NCBI RefSeq assembly: GCF_003946605.1
Contig: NZ_RHOQ01000001.1
Coordinates: forward strand, 62,001 to 126,000
Origin: Companilactobacillus baiquanensis
GTDB taxonomy: Bacteria > Bacillota > Bacilli > Lactobacillales > Lactobacillaceae
Length of the DNA: 64,000 bases
Reading direction: 5' to 3'
Every line of letters starts with the position of its first letter. Position 1 is the stretch's first letter. Under the pieces are notes generated by a model, which saw only the letters and a program-made list of their open reading frames with translations, ran no database searches and was not told where the DNA came from. This document shows positions 36,464-44,820 of the stretch, piece by piece. The translations under genes were made by a program, and so were the position numbers.

Positions 36464-36492
36464 AAAAAGTCGAGACATTGTCTCGACTTTTT
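36463..36492. terminator. Bidirectional terminator
   Basis: GTCGAGAC pairs with its complement around ATT and is flanked by A-run and T-run. It serves the glcK operon and the convergent DUF3042 gene. Confidence 0.92.
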
Positions 36493-36507
36493 GCTATGGA
36501 TAAATGT

Positions 36508-36702
36508 TTAGCCTTGATGTGCTTGTAGACTTTTACGGTTTGCACGACGACGGTTATCTTCAATACGCTCATTTTCTTGATCCTCTGGTTCGATCACATG
36601 TTTCTTGAAAGCGTGAAGAGCACCATAAACTGCTGTTGCTGTAGTTATAGAACCAATTAAAAAGCCTTTAGCAAAGCGAAAATGTTTTTGTTCTTTAGCC
36701 AT
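36508..36702 (-). CDS. DUF3042 family small membrane protein
   Basis: 64-residue protein typical of lactobacilli. A basic start is followed by one hydrophobic segment (FLIGSITTATAVYGALHAF, about residues 13-31) and a charged C-terminal half rich in Arg and Glu. Function unknown. AGGAGG precedes the ATG on the reverse strand. It is divergent from miaA, a position conserved in related genomes as far as I know. Confidence 0.85.
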   Translation of the reverse strand: MAKEQKHFRFAKGFLIGSITTATAVYGALHAFKKHVIEPEDQENERIEDNRRRANRKSLQAHQG

Positions 36703-36784
36703 AATGTCATACCTCCTATCCTTGATTCCATTATGGCGTATTTTTGTAAAAATATCTATAAAATTGGCGTTAGAGGTGATTTTT

Positions 36785-37720
36785 TTGGAAAAAATTATAG
36801 CAATTGTTGGACCAACTGCAGTAGGAAAAAGTGCTTTAGGTTTAAAACTATCTCAAAAATTCAACGGTGAGATCATTTCTGGTGATTCGATGCAAATTTA
36901 TCGCCATCTGGATATTGGGACTGCTAAAGATTCGCCTGACGAATTAAGAATGGTCAAGCATCATTTAGTTGATATTTGTGACGTAAATCAACGTTATACG
37001 GTTAAAGATTTTCAGGAAAAGGCAGTTCAAATAATCCATGATCTTGATGATCAGAAAAAAGTTCCATTTGTGGTTGGTGGAACAGGATTCTATCTAAATT
37101 CACTAGTAAGAAATTTGAATCTAGGCGGCGAATCTTCAGGAGATGATGACTTACGACAAGAATTACTGACTTTAGAACAGGATAATAAATTAGATGTATT
37201 GCAAAATATTTTAAAAGAAACTGATTTAGAGGCATTTAATTCAATTGATATAAGTAATTCAAGACGTGTTATCCGAGCTATTGAGGTATACAAAACTACT
37301 GGTAAATCAATTGTTGATCAAAGTAACGGATCTAAGTGGGCTGATTTTTATATCATCGGTTTAACTGATGATAGGGCTAAATTATATGATCGAATCAATT
37401 TACGAGTTGATAAAATGGTAGATATGGGTCTTATTGAGGAAGCTAAGACTGTTTTTGATAATCGTGAGAGTATTCCTCAAGCTAAGAATGGTATTGGCTA
37501 CAAGGAGCTATTTCCTTATTTTGAAGGCATTTCTGATTTAAATAGTTGTTTAGATGAGATAAAAAAGAATTCTCGTCATTTTGCAAAGAGACAATTGACA
37601 TATTTTAGAAATCAAATGGATGTAGATTGGTATAATATCAGTGAGGTCAATGATTACCAGCAAGTAATCAGCCAAAAGATAGAACAATTTTTAGGAGGAA
37701 AAAATGACAACTTGGGATAA
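36785..37720 (+). CDS. miaA: tRNA dimethylallyltransferase
   Basis: 311-residue enzyme that adds a dimethylallyl group to A37 of tRNAs reading U-initial codons. The P-loop GPTAVGKSA (about 8-16), DSMQIYRHLDIGTAK and the GGTGFYL segment are present. The likely start is TTG 36785 behind AGAGGTGA (36772-36779); the in-frame extension to 36704 would run through the divergent promoter region and lacks homology. The stop overlaps ynbB by 17 bases. Confidence 0.94.
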   Translation: MEKIIAIVGPTAVGKSALGLKLSQKFNGEIISGDSMQIYRHLDIGTAKDSPDELRMVKHHLVDICDVNQRYTVKDFQEKAVQIIHDLDDQKKVPFVVGGTGFYLNSLVRNLNLGGESSGDDDLRQELLTLEQDNKLDVLQNILKETDLEAFNSIDISNSRRVIRAIEVYKTTGKSIVDQSNGSKWADFYIIGLTDDRAKLYDRINLRVDKMVDMGLIEEAKTVFDNRESIPQAKNGIGYKELFPYFEGISDLNSCLDEIKKNSRHFAKRQLTYFRNQMDVDWYNISEVNDYQQVISQKIEQFLGGKNDNLG

Positions 37721-38960
37721 ACAATTTCCAGAAGAGTTAAAGGAAGTAATAAAGAAGACAGATCAACAAATTGCTGATAAATTGTCTGAGATCGATGATC
37801 GTGTTTTGGATAACCAAGACAAAGTATTAACTGCTTTTAGAAACGAAGGAATCGATGAGAGTAGTTTACTAGGGACAACCGGTTATGGGGATGACGACCG
37901 CGGACGTGATCAATTAGAGGCTATTTACTCCGAGGTTTTTAAAACTGAAGCAGCATTAGTAAGACCACAATTTGTATCAGGAACTCATACCTTGGCAACA
38001 GCACTATTTGGTATGTTGCGCCCTGGAGATAATTTATTATATGTCACAGGCGAGCCATACGACACTATGCAAGAAGTTGTTGGTACTGCTGGCAATAAAA
38101 AGGGTTCTTTGATCGATTATAAAATTGGCTTTGATTATGTTGAAATGATTGGTGACAAAGTTGATTTTGAGACTATGGAAAAGAAAATTAAAGAACAACA
38201 GCCTAAGGTCGTTGCGATTCAAAGATCAAGAGGATATTCAACCAGAAAGAGCTTAACAGTAAGTGAAATAGCTGAAATTATTAAGCATGTTCGTTTGGTT
38301 GAACCTAATGCCATAGTTTTTGTTGATAATTGTTATGGTGAATTTTCCGAAACAATTGAACCAACTGAAGTTGGAGCAGATATTATGGCAGGATCATTAA
38401 TTAAAAATGCTGGTGGTGGTATTGCTAGAACTGGTGGATATATCGTTGGTAAAAAAGATCTTGTAGAACTATCAAGTTATCGCTTGACTGCACCTGGAAT
38501 TGGGGATTCAGAAGGGGCAACGATCGATCGTTTAGCAGAGATGTTCCAAGGATTTTTCTTAGCACCAAGAGTCACAGGAAATGCTATCAAAGGTGCCATT
38601 TTTGAAGCTGCTATTTTTGAAAATCTAGGTCTAAATGTTTCTCCTAAATGGAATGAAGATCGAACAGATCTAATTCAAACAATTACGTTTAATGATCCAG
38701 ATAAAATGGTGCAATTCACTAAAATGGTTCAAAAATTCTCACCAATCGACTCTAATGTTTTACCTATTCCTAGTCAAATGTCTGGCTATGAGGATGAAGT
38801 TGTCATGGCAGCGGGAACTTTTGTATCGGGAGCTAGTGTAGAGTTTTCAGCCGATGGTCCAATGCGTTCACCTTATATTATCTATATTCAAGGTGGATTA
38901 ACTTATGAGCATGTAAAAATAGCTATCGCCAATGCATGTAAAGAATTATTCTTTAGTTAA
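37704..38960 (+). CDS. ynbB: YnbB-type PLP-dependent lyase (methionine gamma-lyase family)
   Basis: 418 residues of the aluminium-resistance/YnbB family, fold type I PLP enzymes related to cystathionine gamma-synthase. Visible are the TTGYGDDDRG and GTHTLATAL segments and the GSLIKNAGGGIA stretch with the Lys expected to bind PLP. Substrate not established. It starts within the end of miaA (AGGAGG upstream), the pairing seen in Bacillus. In many Firmicutes glnR-glnA follow; here a gap follows. Confidence 0.9.
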   Translation: MTTWDKQFPEELKEVIKKTDQQIADKLSEIDDRVLDNQDKVLTAFRNEGIDESSLLGTTGYGDDDRGRDQLEAIYSEVFKTEAALVRPQFVSGTHTLATALFGMLRPGDNLLYVTGEPYDTMQEVVGTAGNKKGSLIDYKIGFDYVEMIGDKVDFETMEKKIKEQQPKVVAIQRSRGYSTRKSLTVSEIAEIIKHVRLVEPNAIVFVDNCYGEFSETIEPTEVGADIMAGSLIKNAGGGIARTGGYIVGKKDLVELSSYRLTAPGIGDSEGATIDRLAEMFQGFFLAPRVTGNAIKGAIFEAAIFENLGLNVSPKWNEDRTDLIQTITFNDPDKMVQFTKMVQKFSPIDSNVLPIPSQMSGYEDEVVMAAGTFVSGASVEFSADGPMRSPYIIYIQGGLTYEHVKIAIANACKELFFS

Positions 38961-39090
38961 AAATATGTTTAAACATATGAGCTGATTTTTTTATTGTTTT
39001 TATAAAACTTGTTATAATAACGGCAATTAAAAGATTGTGTCCAGATACGGATGACATAAAAAGCTGTCTAAAAAACTGGAGCGTAGGCCT

Positions 39091-39198
39091 ATGAAATTAG
39101 AAAATCTAATTCAAATTTTGAAGAATAGCCCTAAGGAATCCAAAGAGACCGTTCACGATCGTGAAATTGCCGCAGAGTTACAAAGGGAAAATAAATAG
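39091..39198 (+). CDS. Possible 35-residue small protein
   Basis: Short open frame with ATG at 39091, GGAG at 39078-39081 and stop at 39198. The peptide is polar and could form one amphipathic helix (MKLENLIQILKNSP, then Lys/Glu-rich). I recognise no family. It lies in the 580-base gap between ynbB and the tRNA gene. The only other feature there is a perfect 16-base palindrome ATATGTTTAAACATAT (38963-38978) and a TATAAT at 39013-39018. Coding status is unproven. Confidence 0.35.
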   Translation: MKLENLIQILKNSPKESKETVHDREIAAELQRENK

Positions 39199-39248
39199 TA
39201 GCCAGAATACGACAAAGTAAGGTCAATTTTCGGGCGTTCATGTAGAGA

Positions 39249-39358
39249 GTGGGACAAAACATGTTCAGCTTTCGAGCATTAAGGTAACTAGGTCCAGTAA
39301 TCGTTTTAGATTACTGGACCTAGTTGTTTTAAGCGGAAAAAGCTATGTTTTGTTCCAC
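39249..39358. repeat. Palindromic intergenic repeat, copy B (complete, 110 bp)
   Basis: Outer arms GTGGGACAAAACAT (39249-39262) and ATGTTTTGTTCCAC at the right end are near-complementary. The core is a perfect stem 39286-39302 with 39309-39325. The flanks match 18716-18806. No ORF inside. This looks like a non-autonomous palindromic element or an RNA hairpin family rather than a terminator. Confidence 0.88.
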
Positions 39359-39497
39359 GTTTATGCTGCATATTATGAGATATAATAGTTCTATCTCATT
39401 TTTTTGTTTTTAATAGATAAAAAAAGGTGTATTATATAAAACATTGGTGTGTTGATTTTAGCATTTTCTAATAAAAATGATTTTTTTTATTTTTCCG

Positions 39498-39527
39498 TTG
39501 ACAGACCAATAGTTAGTTCTCTATAAT
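39498..39527 (+). promoter_or_regulatory. Promoter of tRNA-Arg
   Basis: Exact TTGACA (39498-39503), 18-base spacer, exact TATAAT (39522-39527), start expected near 39534. Confidence 0.88.
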
Positions 39528-39539
39528 AGTACAAGTGAT

Positions 39540-39613
39540 GTTGCAGTGGCTCAGCTGGATAGAGCAACGGTCTTCTAAACCGTAGGTCGTGAGTTCGAAT
39601 CTCACCTGCAGCA
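39540..39613 (+). tRNA. tRNA-Arg (anticodon TCT)
   Basis: Cloverleaf read by hand: acceptor GTTGCAG pairs with CTGCAGC (39606-39612, one G-T pair), D arm with GGCTCAGCTGGATAGAGC, anticodon stem ACGGT/ACCGT with anticodon TCT at 39574-39576, and T arm with GTTCGAATC. The discriminator base is A. CCA is not encoded. It decodes AGA. Confidence 0.96.
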
Positions 39614-39618
39614 TAATA

Positions 39619-39660
39619 AAAAAGTCGTAAGTATTGTTTATCAATACTTACGACTTTTTG
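39619..39660. terminator. Strong bidirectional terminator after tRNA-Arg
   Basis: An 18-base perfect stem (39619-39636 with 39642-39659) around TTTAT, with A-run and T-run on its ends. It also serves the convergent small gene. Confidence 0.95.
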
Positions 39661-39678
39661 TTTTGCATTTTTAAAATA

Positions 39679-39963
39679 TTATTCTCTAGTAATGCTCAAG
39701 ATTGCGGATGTTTTAATAGATCTGGAACTTTCTTTTCCAATACTGAACCAATCGCTTGTTCCAAGTAGACCTTCAATTTTTGCTACTTCGTCGATCGAAT
39801 TGTATTGTTTCCCATCTTTAAAGAATCCTTCAAAGATTTCTTCTAAATAGTATGTATCTCCTTCGTCACTAAAACGTGATGATAAGGCCTTGCTAGTTTT
39901 AATGTATGTATCTGGATTAACTTCTAACTTTTCTCCATTTACTAACGTGATGATTAAACTCAT
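39679..39963 (-). CDS. Hypothetical protein, 94 residues
   Basis: Acidic small protein with an N-terminal strand pattern (MSLIITLVNGEKLEV) and a middle segment that contains repeated Glu and Asp. No signal or membrane segment is seen and I recognise no family. The ATG at 39963 fits AGGGGGTGA 5 bases upstream better than the GTG at 39972. It lies convergent to tRNA-Arg and upstream of the 40.1 kb gene on the same strand. Confidence 0.7.
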   Translation of the reverse strand: MSLIITLVNGEKLEVNPDTYIKTSKALSSRFSDEGDTYYLEEIFEGFFKDGKQYNSIDEVAKIEGLLGTSDWFSIGKESSRSIKTSAILSITRE

Positions 39964-40062
39964 AATCTTCACCCCCTATGGCAAGTATAGCAAAATCTTG
40001 CAAATAAATGATTGTAAGCCCTAACTTTTTTGTTTTAAGTCAATTTTAATTTTTGGATAAAT

Positions 40063-40106
40063 AAAAAAAGTCGATAACTGAAAGTTACGCTTTCAATATA
40101 TCGACT
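40063..40106 (-). terminator. Terminator of the 40.1 kb gene
   Basis: On the reverse strand AGTCGATA (and complement, 40069-40076 with 40099-40106) encloses a second stem CTTTCA/TGAAAG, then a run of T at 40063-40069. Confidence 0.85.
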
Positions 40107-40296
40107 AATTAATTTTTTTGATCAATTCTTTTTTTCGGTTATCCATTATTTGTTGTAATTCTTCAAGATCGTCAAGAGTAGATTTTTTGCGGATGAAACT
40201 TCTGGCCGAAGATCGCATGGCAATATAGTTTGCTCGCTCTTTATTATTTTTATGCCATTTTTTATTTGCCTTTCGTTGTGCATCTGATAAAACCAT
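40105..40296 (-). CDS. Small basic hypothetical protein, 63 residues
   Basis: Very basic, helical small protein that begins with SDAQRKANKKWHKNNKER and ends in a Lys-rich helix. The family occurs in many lactobacilli and some phages, and a nucleic-acid-binding role is only a guess. AAGGAG precedes the ATG on the reverse strand and its own terminator follows, both good signs that it is expressed. Confidence 0.75.
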   Translation of the reverse strand: MVLSDAQRKANKKWHKNNKERANYIAMRSSARSFIRKKSTLDDLEELQQIMDNRKKELIKKIN

Positions 40297-40505
40297 AATA
40301 GTCTCCTTTAATTCCCCTGTTTACAAGATTATACACAGTTGCTTTAAATTAAATCAAGAAAATTCATAAAATGAACCTATAAAAAAATAATCTTGGTTAG
40401 TAAATACTCACAATAGATATTTCTTGTAGATTATTTTGATTGTTATACAATTATTATTAAAATAATTCATTATATAATAACTTTTAAAAGAGGGTTGAAG
40501 AATTT

Positions 40506-41876
40506 ATGGAAAAGGTTATTGATACCACGACTGGAAAATATCAGGGGATAGAAACAAACAATGGTGTGAAGTTCATGGGTATTAAGTTTGGACATCCCAG
40601 ACGATTTAAGCGGGCGGTACCTTATCGGGCTAAAGATAAACTAAATTTTGCGACTCGTGCTGGTACACAACCAATGCAAGAGGCTGCATTAGATCATGAT
40701 TATAGTGATATCAAATTTAGTGAAGATTGTTTGAATCTGGATCTTTTTACACCGAATCCTAATGGCAAACATCCAATTGTAATTGAATTTTATGGTGGTG
40801 GCTTTCTTCATGGCGGAACTTTAGACGAGGTTATGCCTTGGCTTAATAACGGTAAAGTTATTCATATTATTCCTAATTATCGTTTGGGTCTATTTGGATG
40901 GGCAAATATTGCAGACGGTGATACAAATGTAGGTCTGTCTGATCAAATTTTGGCGATCAAGTGGGTAATTGACAACGCTGATAAATTTGGCGGTGATGTT
41001 GATGATATTAGTTTGGTAGGACATTCGGCTGGCGGAAAATCGATCGCCGCTTTGATGGCATCAAATTCAAATGTTTTAGATCATATTAAAAAGGTGGTTC
41101 TTTTTAGTGGATCTTTACAAACTATTCGAGATAAAGAAACTTCTAAAAAAGTTCTAGAGCGATTTTGTAGTGATAATAAGCTTACTTCAAAAGACTTATT
41201 CAATTTGACAGACGACGGTTTGTTGCTTGCTCAAAATAAAGCTATTGGAAATCATCTAGCAACTAATTGGTTTGGTCCGATAATTGATGATGATCTGATT
41301 TCTGATAACTGGCAGGATGTTTTGATAGATCGTCAAAAGAGGACTAATTTTAAGACGTTAGTTGAAGCGGGTAGTAATGAATTGATCCAACTTGAAAACT
41401 TCTCAATTAATGAATTAAAAAATTCTATTTTGGAAGATTTATTTGGAATAAATTCAAAAGTTATTTTAAAGCAACTGCCTGATGATTATCAAAAGTCAGA
41501 GTTATTAAATCTGATCGGCGAGGCTATGTATACTTACCCAGCTGATAGAACTGCACAATTATTGAAAGATAATGGTGAGGTTTATGGAAATTACTCCAAT
41601 GTTCTTGATGGTCGACACGGTGGCAATGTTGAATATCTAGCAACTAAAAATGCCGATCTTCCGATCGATCAAAGAAAGAATCAAAAATTTTATTTACAAT
41701 TGATCATGGACTTTATTGTAAATGGGAAACCATATAATGACAATTTGAAATATGAATGGCCTTTATTTGATGATAACCAATTAGTGATGAAATTAGATCC
41801 AGATGATATCAGTAGTGTTTCAATGATCAGTCACCAATGGATCCAAAATTTACCATGGCAAACATATAAATTATAA
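40506..41876 (+). CDS. Type B carboxylesterase
   Basis: 456-residue alpha/beta hydrolase of the para-nitrobenzyl esterase group, with no signal peptide, so cytosolic. Family motifs are EDCLNLDLFTP, oxyanion FYGGGFLHGG, and the nucleophile elbow GHSAGG with S174. E292 and H371 (DGRHGGN) fit the other triad members. The natural ester is unknown. The gene has GAGGGTTG upstream and is monocistronic. AT-rich sequence upstream contains a possible TACAAT (-10) near 40446. Confidence 0.92.
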   Translation: MEKVIDTTTGKYQGIETNNGVKFMGIKFGHPRRFKRAVPYRAKDKLNFATRAGTQPMQEAALDHDYSDIKFSEDCLNLDLFTPNPNGKHPIVIEFYGGGFLHGGTLDEVMPWLNNGKVIHIIPNYRLGLFGWANIADGDTNVGLSDQILAIKWVIDNADKFGGDVDDISLVGHSAGGKSIAALMASNSNVLDHIKKVVLFSGSLQTIRDKETSKKVLERFCSDNKLTSKDLFNLTDDGLLLAQNKAIGNHLATNWFGPIIDDDLISDNWQDVLIDRQKRTNFKTLVEAGSNELIQLENFSINELKNSILEDLFGINSKVILKQLPDDYQKSELLNLIGEAMYTYPADRTAQLLKDNGEVYGNYSNVLDGRHGGNVEYLATKNADLPIDQRKNQKFYLQLIMDFIVNGKPYNDNLKYEWPLFDDNQLVMKLDPDDISSVSMISHQWIQNLPWQTYKL

Positions 41877-41943
41877 AAAAATAAACGCTATTATATGTTG
41901 ATATATCAATTTTTCTGATTGTTGGAAAAAATATAGTATTGCA

Positions 41944-42006
41944 ATTCTAAAAGAATGATTTTAGAATATGGTTGTTGTGCTTAAAGTTTAAGCGGTAAAA
42001 CGCTTA
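41944..42006 (+). promoter_or_regulatory. Hairpin and inverted repeat upstream of a small membrane protein gene
   Basis: ATTCTAAAA/TTTTAGAAT (41944-41967) forms a perfect 9-base stem. TAAGCG and CGCTTA (41989-42006), spaced 6 bases, form a second inverted repeat ending 8 bases before the ribosome binding site. It may be an operator or an RNA fold; neither is proven. Confidence 0.35.
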
Positions 42007-42026
42007 GGATTTTCGAGGTGGGATGC

Positions 42027-42272
42027 TTGAAAAGAGAGTATTCATATTTAATTACGATAGCTTTTATACTGTTCGATTTAGTTGTTTCGGTTTTGACACA
42101 ATTAAATGTCATAAGTAATTTGGCTGGAATAATGATAGGAATCTTTTTGATCGGTGCTCTGATTATTTTGACCAGAGCTACTAGGGGAATTAACCTTAGA
42201 CGTGCTAGAGTGGCTATATCATTTTTTATGGCATTGTTCTTATCACTAATGGTTACGTCTTTGGCAGTTTAA
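42027..42272 (+). CDS. Small membrane protein, 81 residues
   Basis: Three hydrophobic segments (about residues 6-24, 32-50 and 60-78) separated by short loops with RATRGINLRRAR between the second and third. No family recognised. The start is probably TTG 42027 with GAGGTG 6 bases upstream; GTG 42018 lies within that site. It has its own terminator. A role cannot be inferred; the esterase and PTPS-related genes beside it have separate signals. Confidence 0.65.
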   Translation: MKREYSYLITIAFILFDLVVSVLTQLNVISNLAGIMIGIFLIGALIILTRATRGINLRRARVAISFFMALFLSLMVTSLAV

Positions 42273-42289
42273 TTAATTTTGAATATTTG

Positions 42290-42328
42290 AAAAAGATTGT
42301 TGCAATGTATTTTGCTTCAATCTTTTTT
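42290..42328 (+). terminator. Rho-independent terminator
   Basis: A ten-base perfect stem (42290-42299 with 42318-42327) with an 18-base loop and T-run, after the small membrane protein gene. Confidence 0.8.
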
Positions 42329-42371
42329 AGTGTAATCTAAAATGTATATTGATTTTAAAAGGGGTATTTGC

Positions 42372-44027
42372 ATGTCCAATAAAGCATTGAAACGGACCAT
42401 TCTTGGAACTGTTTTCTTAGTTCTAAGTATCTTGTATACAATTTTATTTTCCCCACATGCAACGATTCGATTATTAGATAGTTACGATATGCTTTTTCAT
42501 TTAAATCGAGTCAATAGTTTGGGTAATATTTTAGTTTCACCAGTCAACTTCAACTATTGGGATCACGTAGGTAATTTTACGAACTTATTTTATCCTTGGT
42601 TTACTATCACACCGGGATTTTTAATTTTTAAAGTCTTTAGTGATCCAGTCATTAGTTTTTTGATATTTTTGACTATAATAACCTTTTTGACTTTCGTTAG
42701 TTCATATTATTTTATGGCTAAATTTTCAAATAACACGCTTCAGGCATTTCTTTTCTCGATTCTTTACACCTTGTCATTTTTCAGAGTTGCAAGTGTTTTT
42801 TATCGGGTAGGGTTGGCAGAATATATTTCTTATATTTTTATTCCAATGATTTTTTATGCCTTTGCAAAAATTCTGTCAGGAGAATTTAATAAGTGGCCTT
42901 TGTTTGCTGCTGGATTGACGCTGACAGTTTTGACTCATCCGTTAACAGCTTTTATTACGGTTGTTATGCTGGTTCCTTTAGTTGTCTTAGTTTTATTTTC
43001 TAAGGTATCTCATAGTTTTAAATATTGGGGTAAATTGATTTGGGCTGGTATTCAGTCAGTTTTCTTGGTGGTAATTGCTTCATTAGGCTTTATTTTGCCG
43101 ATGGTAGAGCAGAAAAGATCTTTGGCTGTAAACAGACCGGCGTTATTAGATCTAGCTCAAATGGCACAAAAGCCAATGGATCTATTTAATAACGCTCTAC
43201 ATACTGACGTGCGCAGTTATTCTATTGGTATTATTTCGTTACTAACGATATTAGTTATTGTGATTTTTATTTGGAAAGACCAATTCAAATATCGTGTAGT
43301 AGCAATTGAAGGTTTAATTGCATTGGTTTTATCGACCAGTATTTTCCCATGGCAAATTGTTCAAAATACATTTTTCAATCTAATGCAATTTCCTTGGCGA
43401 TTTTTAAATATGGTAACGTTCTTCTTTGCAATTTATTTAAGTCATATTTTGGCAAAGTTAATGAAAGATAGGTCGTCTCTGACTAAATTATCAGTTTTAG
43501 TTTTAACTACTATTGCCTGTGGCAGTCAGGTGTATCTAAGTGCTACAAGAGTTAATAGTCAACCGTCACCATTTGCAATTGTTGATTCAAAAAATGCTGA
43601 TCAGAAGATCCAAAGTTTTCATCAAGAAGATTACTATCCGCTTCAAAGTCTGCCTTATAGTAATGAGATCAAAAGTCATAAGTTCATTATTAATGACAAG
43701 AAAACTAAGATTCCTTTTAAAACGACGGATAATACTTATTTAGTTAAGTATTACAATAAGGAGTCTGTAGATATGGATATTCCAGTTTTATTTTATAAGG
43801 GACTTAATGTTTCAATAAATAACGAAGCCGTTAAAACAAAGATCTCTAAACGAGGAACAGTTGAGATCAAAACACAGCAAGGTCAAAATAATATCCAGAT
43901 CAAATATCATTACACTAAAATTGCCATCGCTTCTATGTTAGTAAGTGTAGTCGGATTTATTATTTTAATTTGGTTATTAATTAATAATGGACATTGGTCA
44001 TTTAGAAAACTTATTAAAGATAGTTGA
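42372..44027 (+). CDS. Polytopic membrane protein, GT-C-like (PTPS-related/YfhO-like)
   Basis: 551 residues with about 11 membrane helices, an early SYDMLFHLNRVNSLG segment with an acidic residue just outside the first helix (as in GT-C enzymes), and a C-terminal extracytoplasmic part of about 130 residues followed by a last helix. Proteins of this kind are annotated as 6-pyruvoyl-tetrahydropterin synthase-related membrane proteins, and a role in lipid-linked sugar transfer or wall glycosylation is only inferred. The ATG at 42372 follows AAAAGGGG; the frame extends upstream to 42342 but without a ribosome binding site. Confidence 0.75.
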   Translation: MSNKALKRTILGTVFLVLSILYTILFSPHATIRLLDSYDMLFHLNRVNSLGNILVSPVNFNYWDHVGNFTNLFYPWFTITPGFLIFKVFSDPVISFLIFLTIITFLTFVSSYYFMAKFSNNTLQAFLFSILYTLSFFRVASVFYRVGLAEYISYIFIPMIFYAFAKILSGEFNKWPLFAAGLTLTVLTHPLTAFITVVMLVPLVVLVLFSKVSHSFKYWGKLIWAGIQSVFLVVIASLGFILPMVEQKRSLAVNRPALLDLAQMAQKPMDLFNNALHTDVRSYSIGIISLLTILVIVIFIWKDQFKYRVVAIEGLIALVLSTSIFPWQIVQNTFFNLMQFPWRFLNMVTFFFAIYLSHILAKLMKDRSSLTKLSVLVLTTIACGSQVYLSATRVNSQPSPFAIVDSKNADQKIQSFHQEDYYPLQSLPYSNEIKSHKFIINDKKTKIPFKTTDNTYLVKYYNKESVDMDIPVLFYKGLNVSINNEAVKTKISKRGTVEIKTQQGQNNIQIKYHYTKIAIASMLVSVVGFIILIWLLINNGHWSFRKLIKDS

Positions 44028-44052
44028 AAATTATCTTAATATTTGCTATATT
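44024..44052 (+). promoter_or_regulatory. Promoter of rplU-prp-rpmA
   Basis: TTGAAA (44024-44029), 17-base spacer, TATATT (44047-44052) with an upstream TGC extension. Confidence 0.75.
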
Positions 44053-44058
44053 TTATTA

Positions 44059-44148
44059 GTTGCAATCACTATTGCATCTACAACCGCTCAAAATCAGGTT
44101 TAAGCCGTAGGCACCTGATTGGCGAGTCTTAGAAGGGAGTGTACACAT
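44059..44148 (+). ncRNA. L21 leader (cis-regulatory)
   Basis: The segment before rplU carries the conserved pieces of the Rfam L21 leader: CTACAACCGCTC, then CAGGTTTAAGCCGTAGGCACCTG hairpin parts, and GGCGAGTC. It probably mediates autogenous control by L21. Boundaries inferred from the promoter and start codon. Confidence 0.85.
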
Positions 44149-44460
44149 ATGTACGCAATTATTAAAACTGGTGGTAAGCAATATAAGGTTGAAGAAAATG
44201 ACTCAATCTTTATTGAAAAACTTGATGTTAAAGAAGGGGACGCTGTTACATTTGATGATGTAATCTTAGTTTCTGACGGAGACAGTATTAAAGTTGGAGA
44301 TCCTGTTGTAGCAGGTGCTTCAGTTACAGGTAAAGTTGAAAAACAAGGTAAGGACAAGAAAGTTGTTACTTACAAATACAAACCTAAGAAGCATTCACAT
44401 ACTAAGACAGGCCACCGTCAACCATATACAAGAGTTCTTATTGACAGTATCAAGGCTTAG
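44149..44460 (+). CDS. rplU: 50S ribosomal protein L21
   Basis: 103-residue large-subunit protein. It begins [16 protein letters not shown] and ends with the basic [15 protein letters not shown] stretch, both standard. The ATG at 44149 follows GAAGGGAG. First gene of the rplU-prp-rpmA operon, two bases before prp. Confidence 0.97.
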   Translation: MYAIIKTGGKQYKVEENDSIFIEKLDVKEGDAVTFDDVILVSDGDSIKVGDPVVAGASVTGKVEKQGKDKKVVTYKYKPKKHSHTKTGHRQPYTRVLIDSIKA

Positions 44461-44462
44461 TT

Positions 44463-44804
44463 ATGATTAGAGCAAGTTTTTACCAGAATGAGGAACAAAA
44501 ATTCCAATCTTTTTTGATCAAAGGACATGCTGATTCTGGACCATACGGTCAGGATCTTGTCTGTGCAGCTGTTTCGGCAGTTTCTATTGGTACGATCAAT
44601 AATCTGGAAAAACTTACTAAGGATAGTCCGATTGTCGTTCTCGATGAAGAGAATGGCGGACACCTTGGTTGCCGCTTTGACAAAGAAGTATCCCATGATA
44701 CAGCTTTGTTATTGGAAAACTTATATTGGACATTGAAAGATATCCAAGAGAGTTATCCTAAAAATATAGAAGTTCAGATCCAAAAAAATAAAATCGACTT
44801 TTAA
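44463..44804 (+). CDS. prp: Ribosomal-processing cysteine protease Prp
   Basis: 113-residue cysteine protease that removes the N-terminal extension of L27. Catalytic H22 (in GHADSG) and C34 (in DLVCAAVSA) are in place. It lies between rplU and rpmA, the position conserved in Firmicutes. The downstream rpmA carries the expected cleavage sequence. Confidence 0.95.
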   Translation: MIRASFYQNEEQKFQSFLIKGHADSGPYGQDLVCAAVSAVSIGTINNLEKLTKDSPIVVLDEENGGHLGCRFDKEVSHDTALLLENLYWTLKDIQESYPKNIEVQIQKNKIDF

Positions 44805-44820
44805 TTAGGAGGTAAATTTC

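Noticed and set aside
39540..40300. Integrated phage or genomic island at tRNA-Arg
   Set aside because: No integrase, no phage structural genes and no duplicated tRNA end seen in the window.
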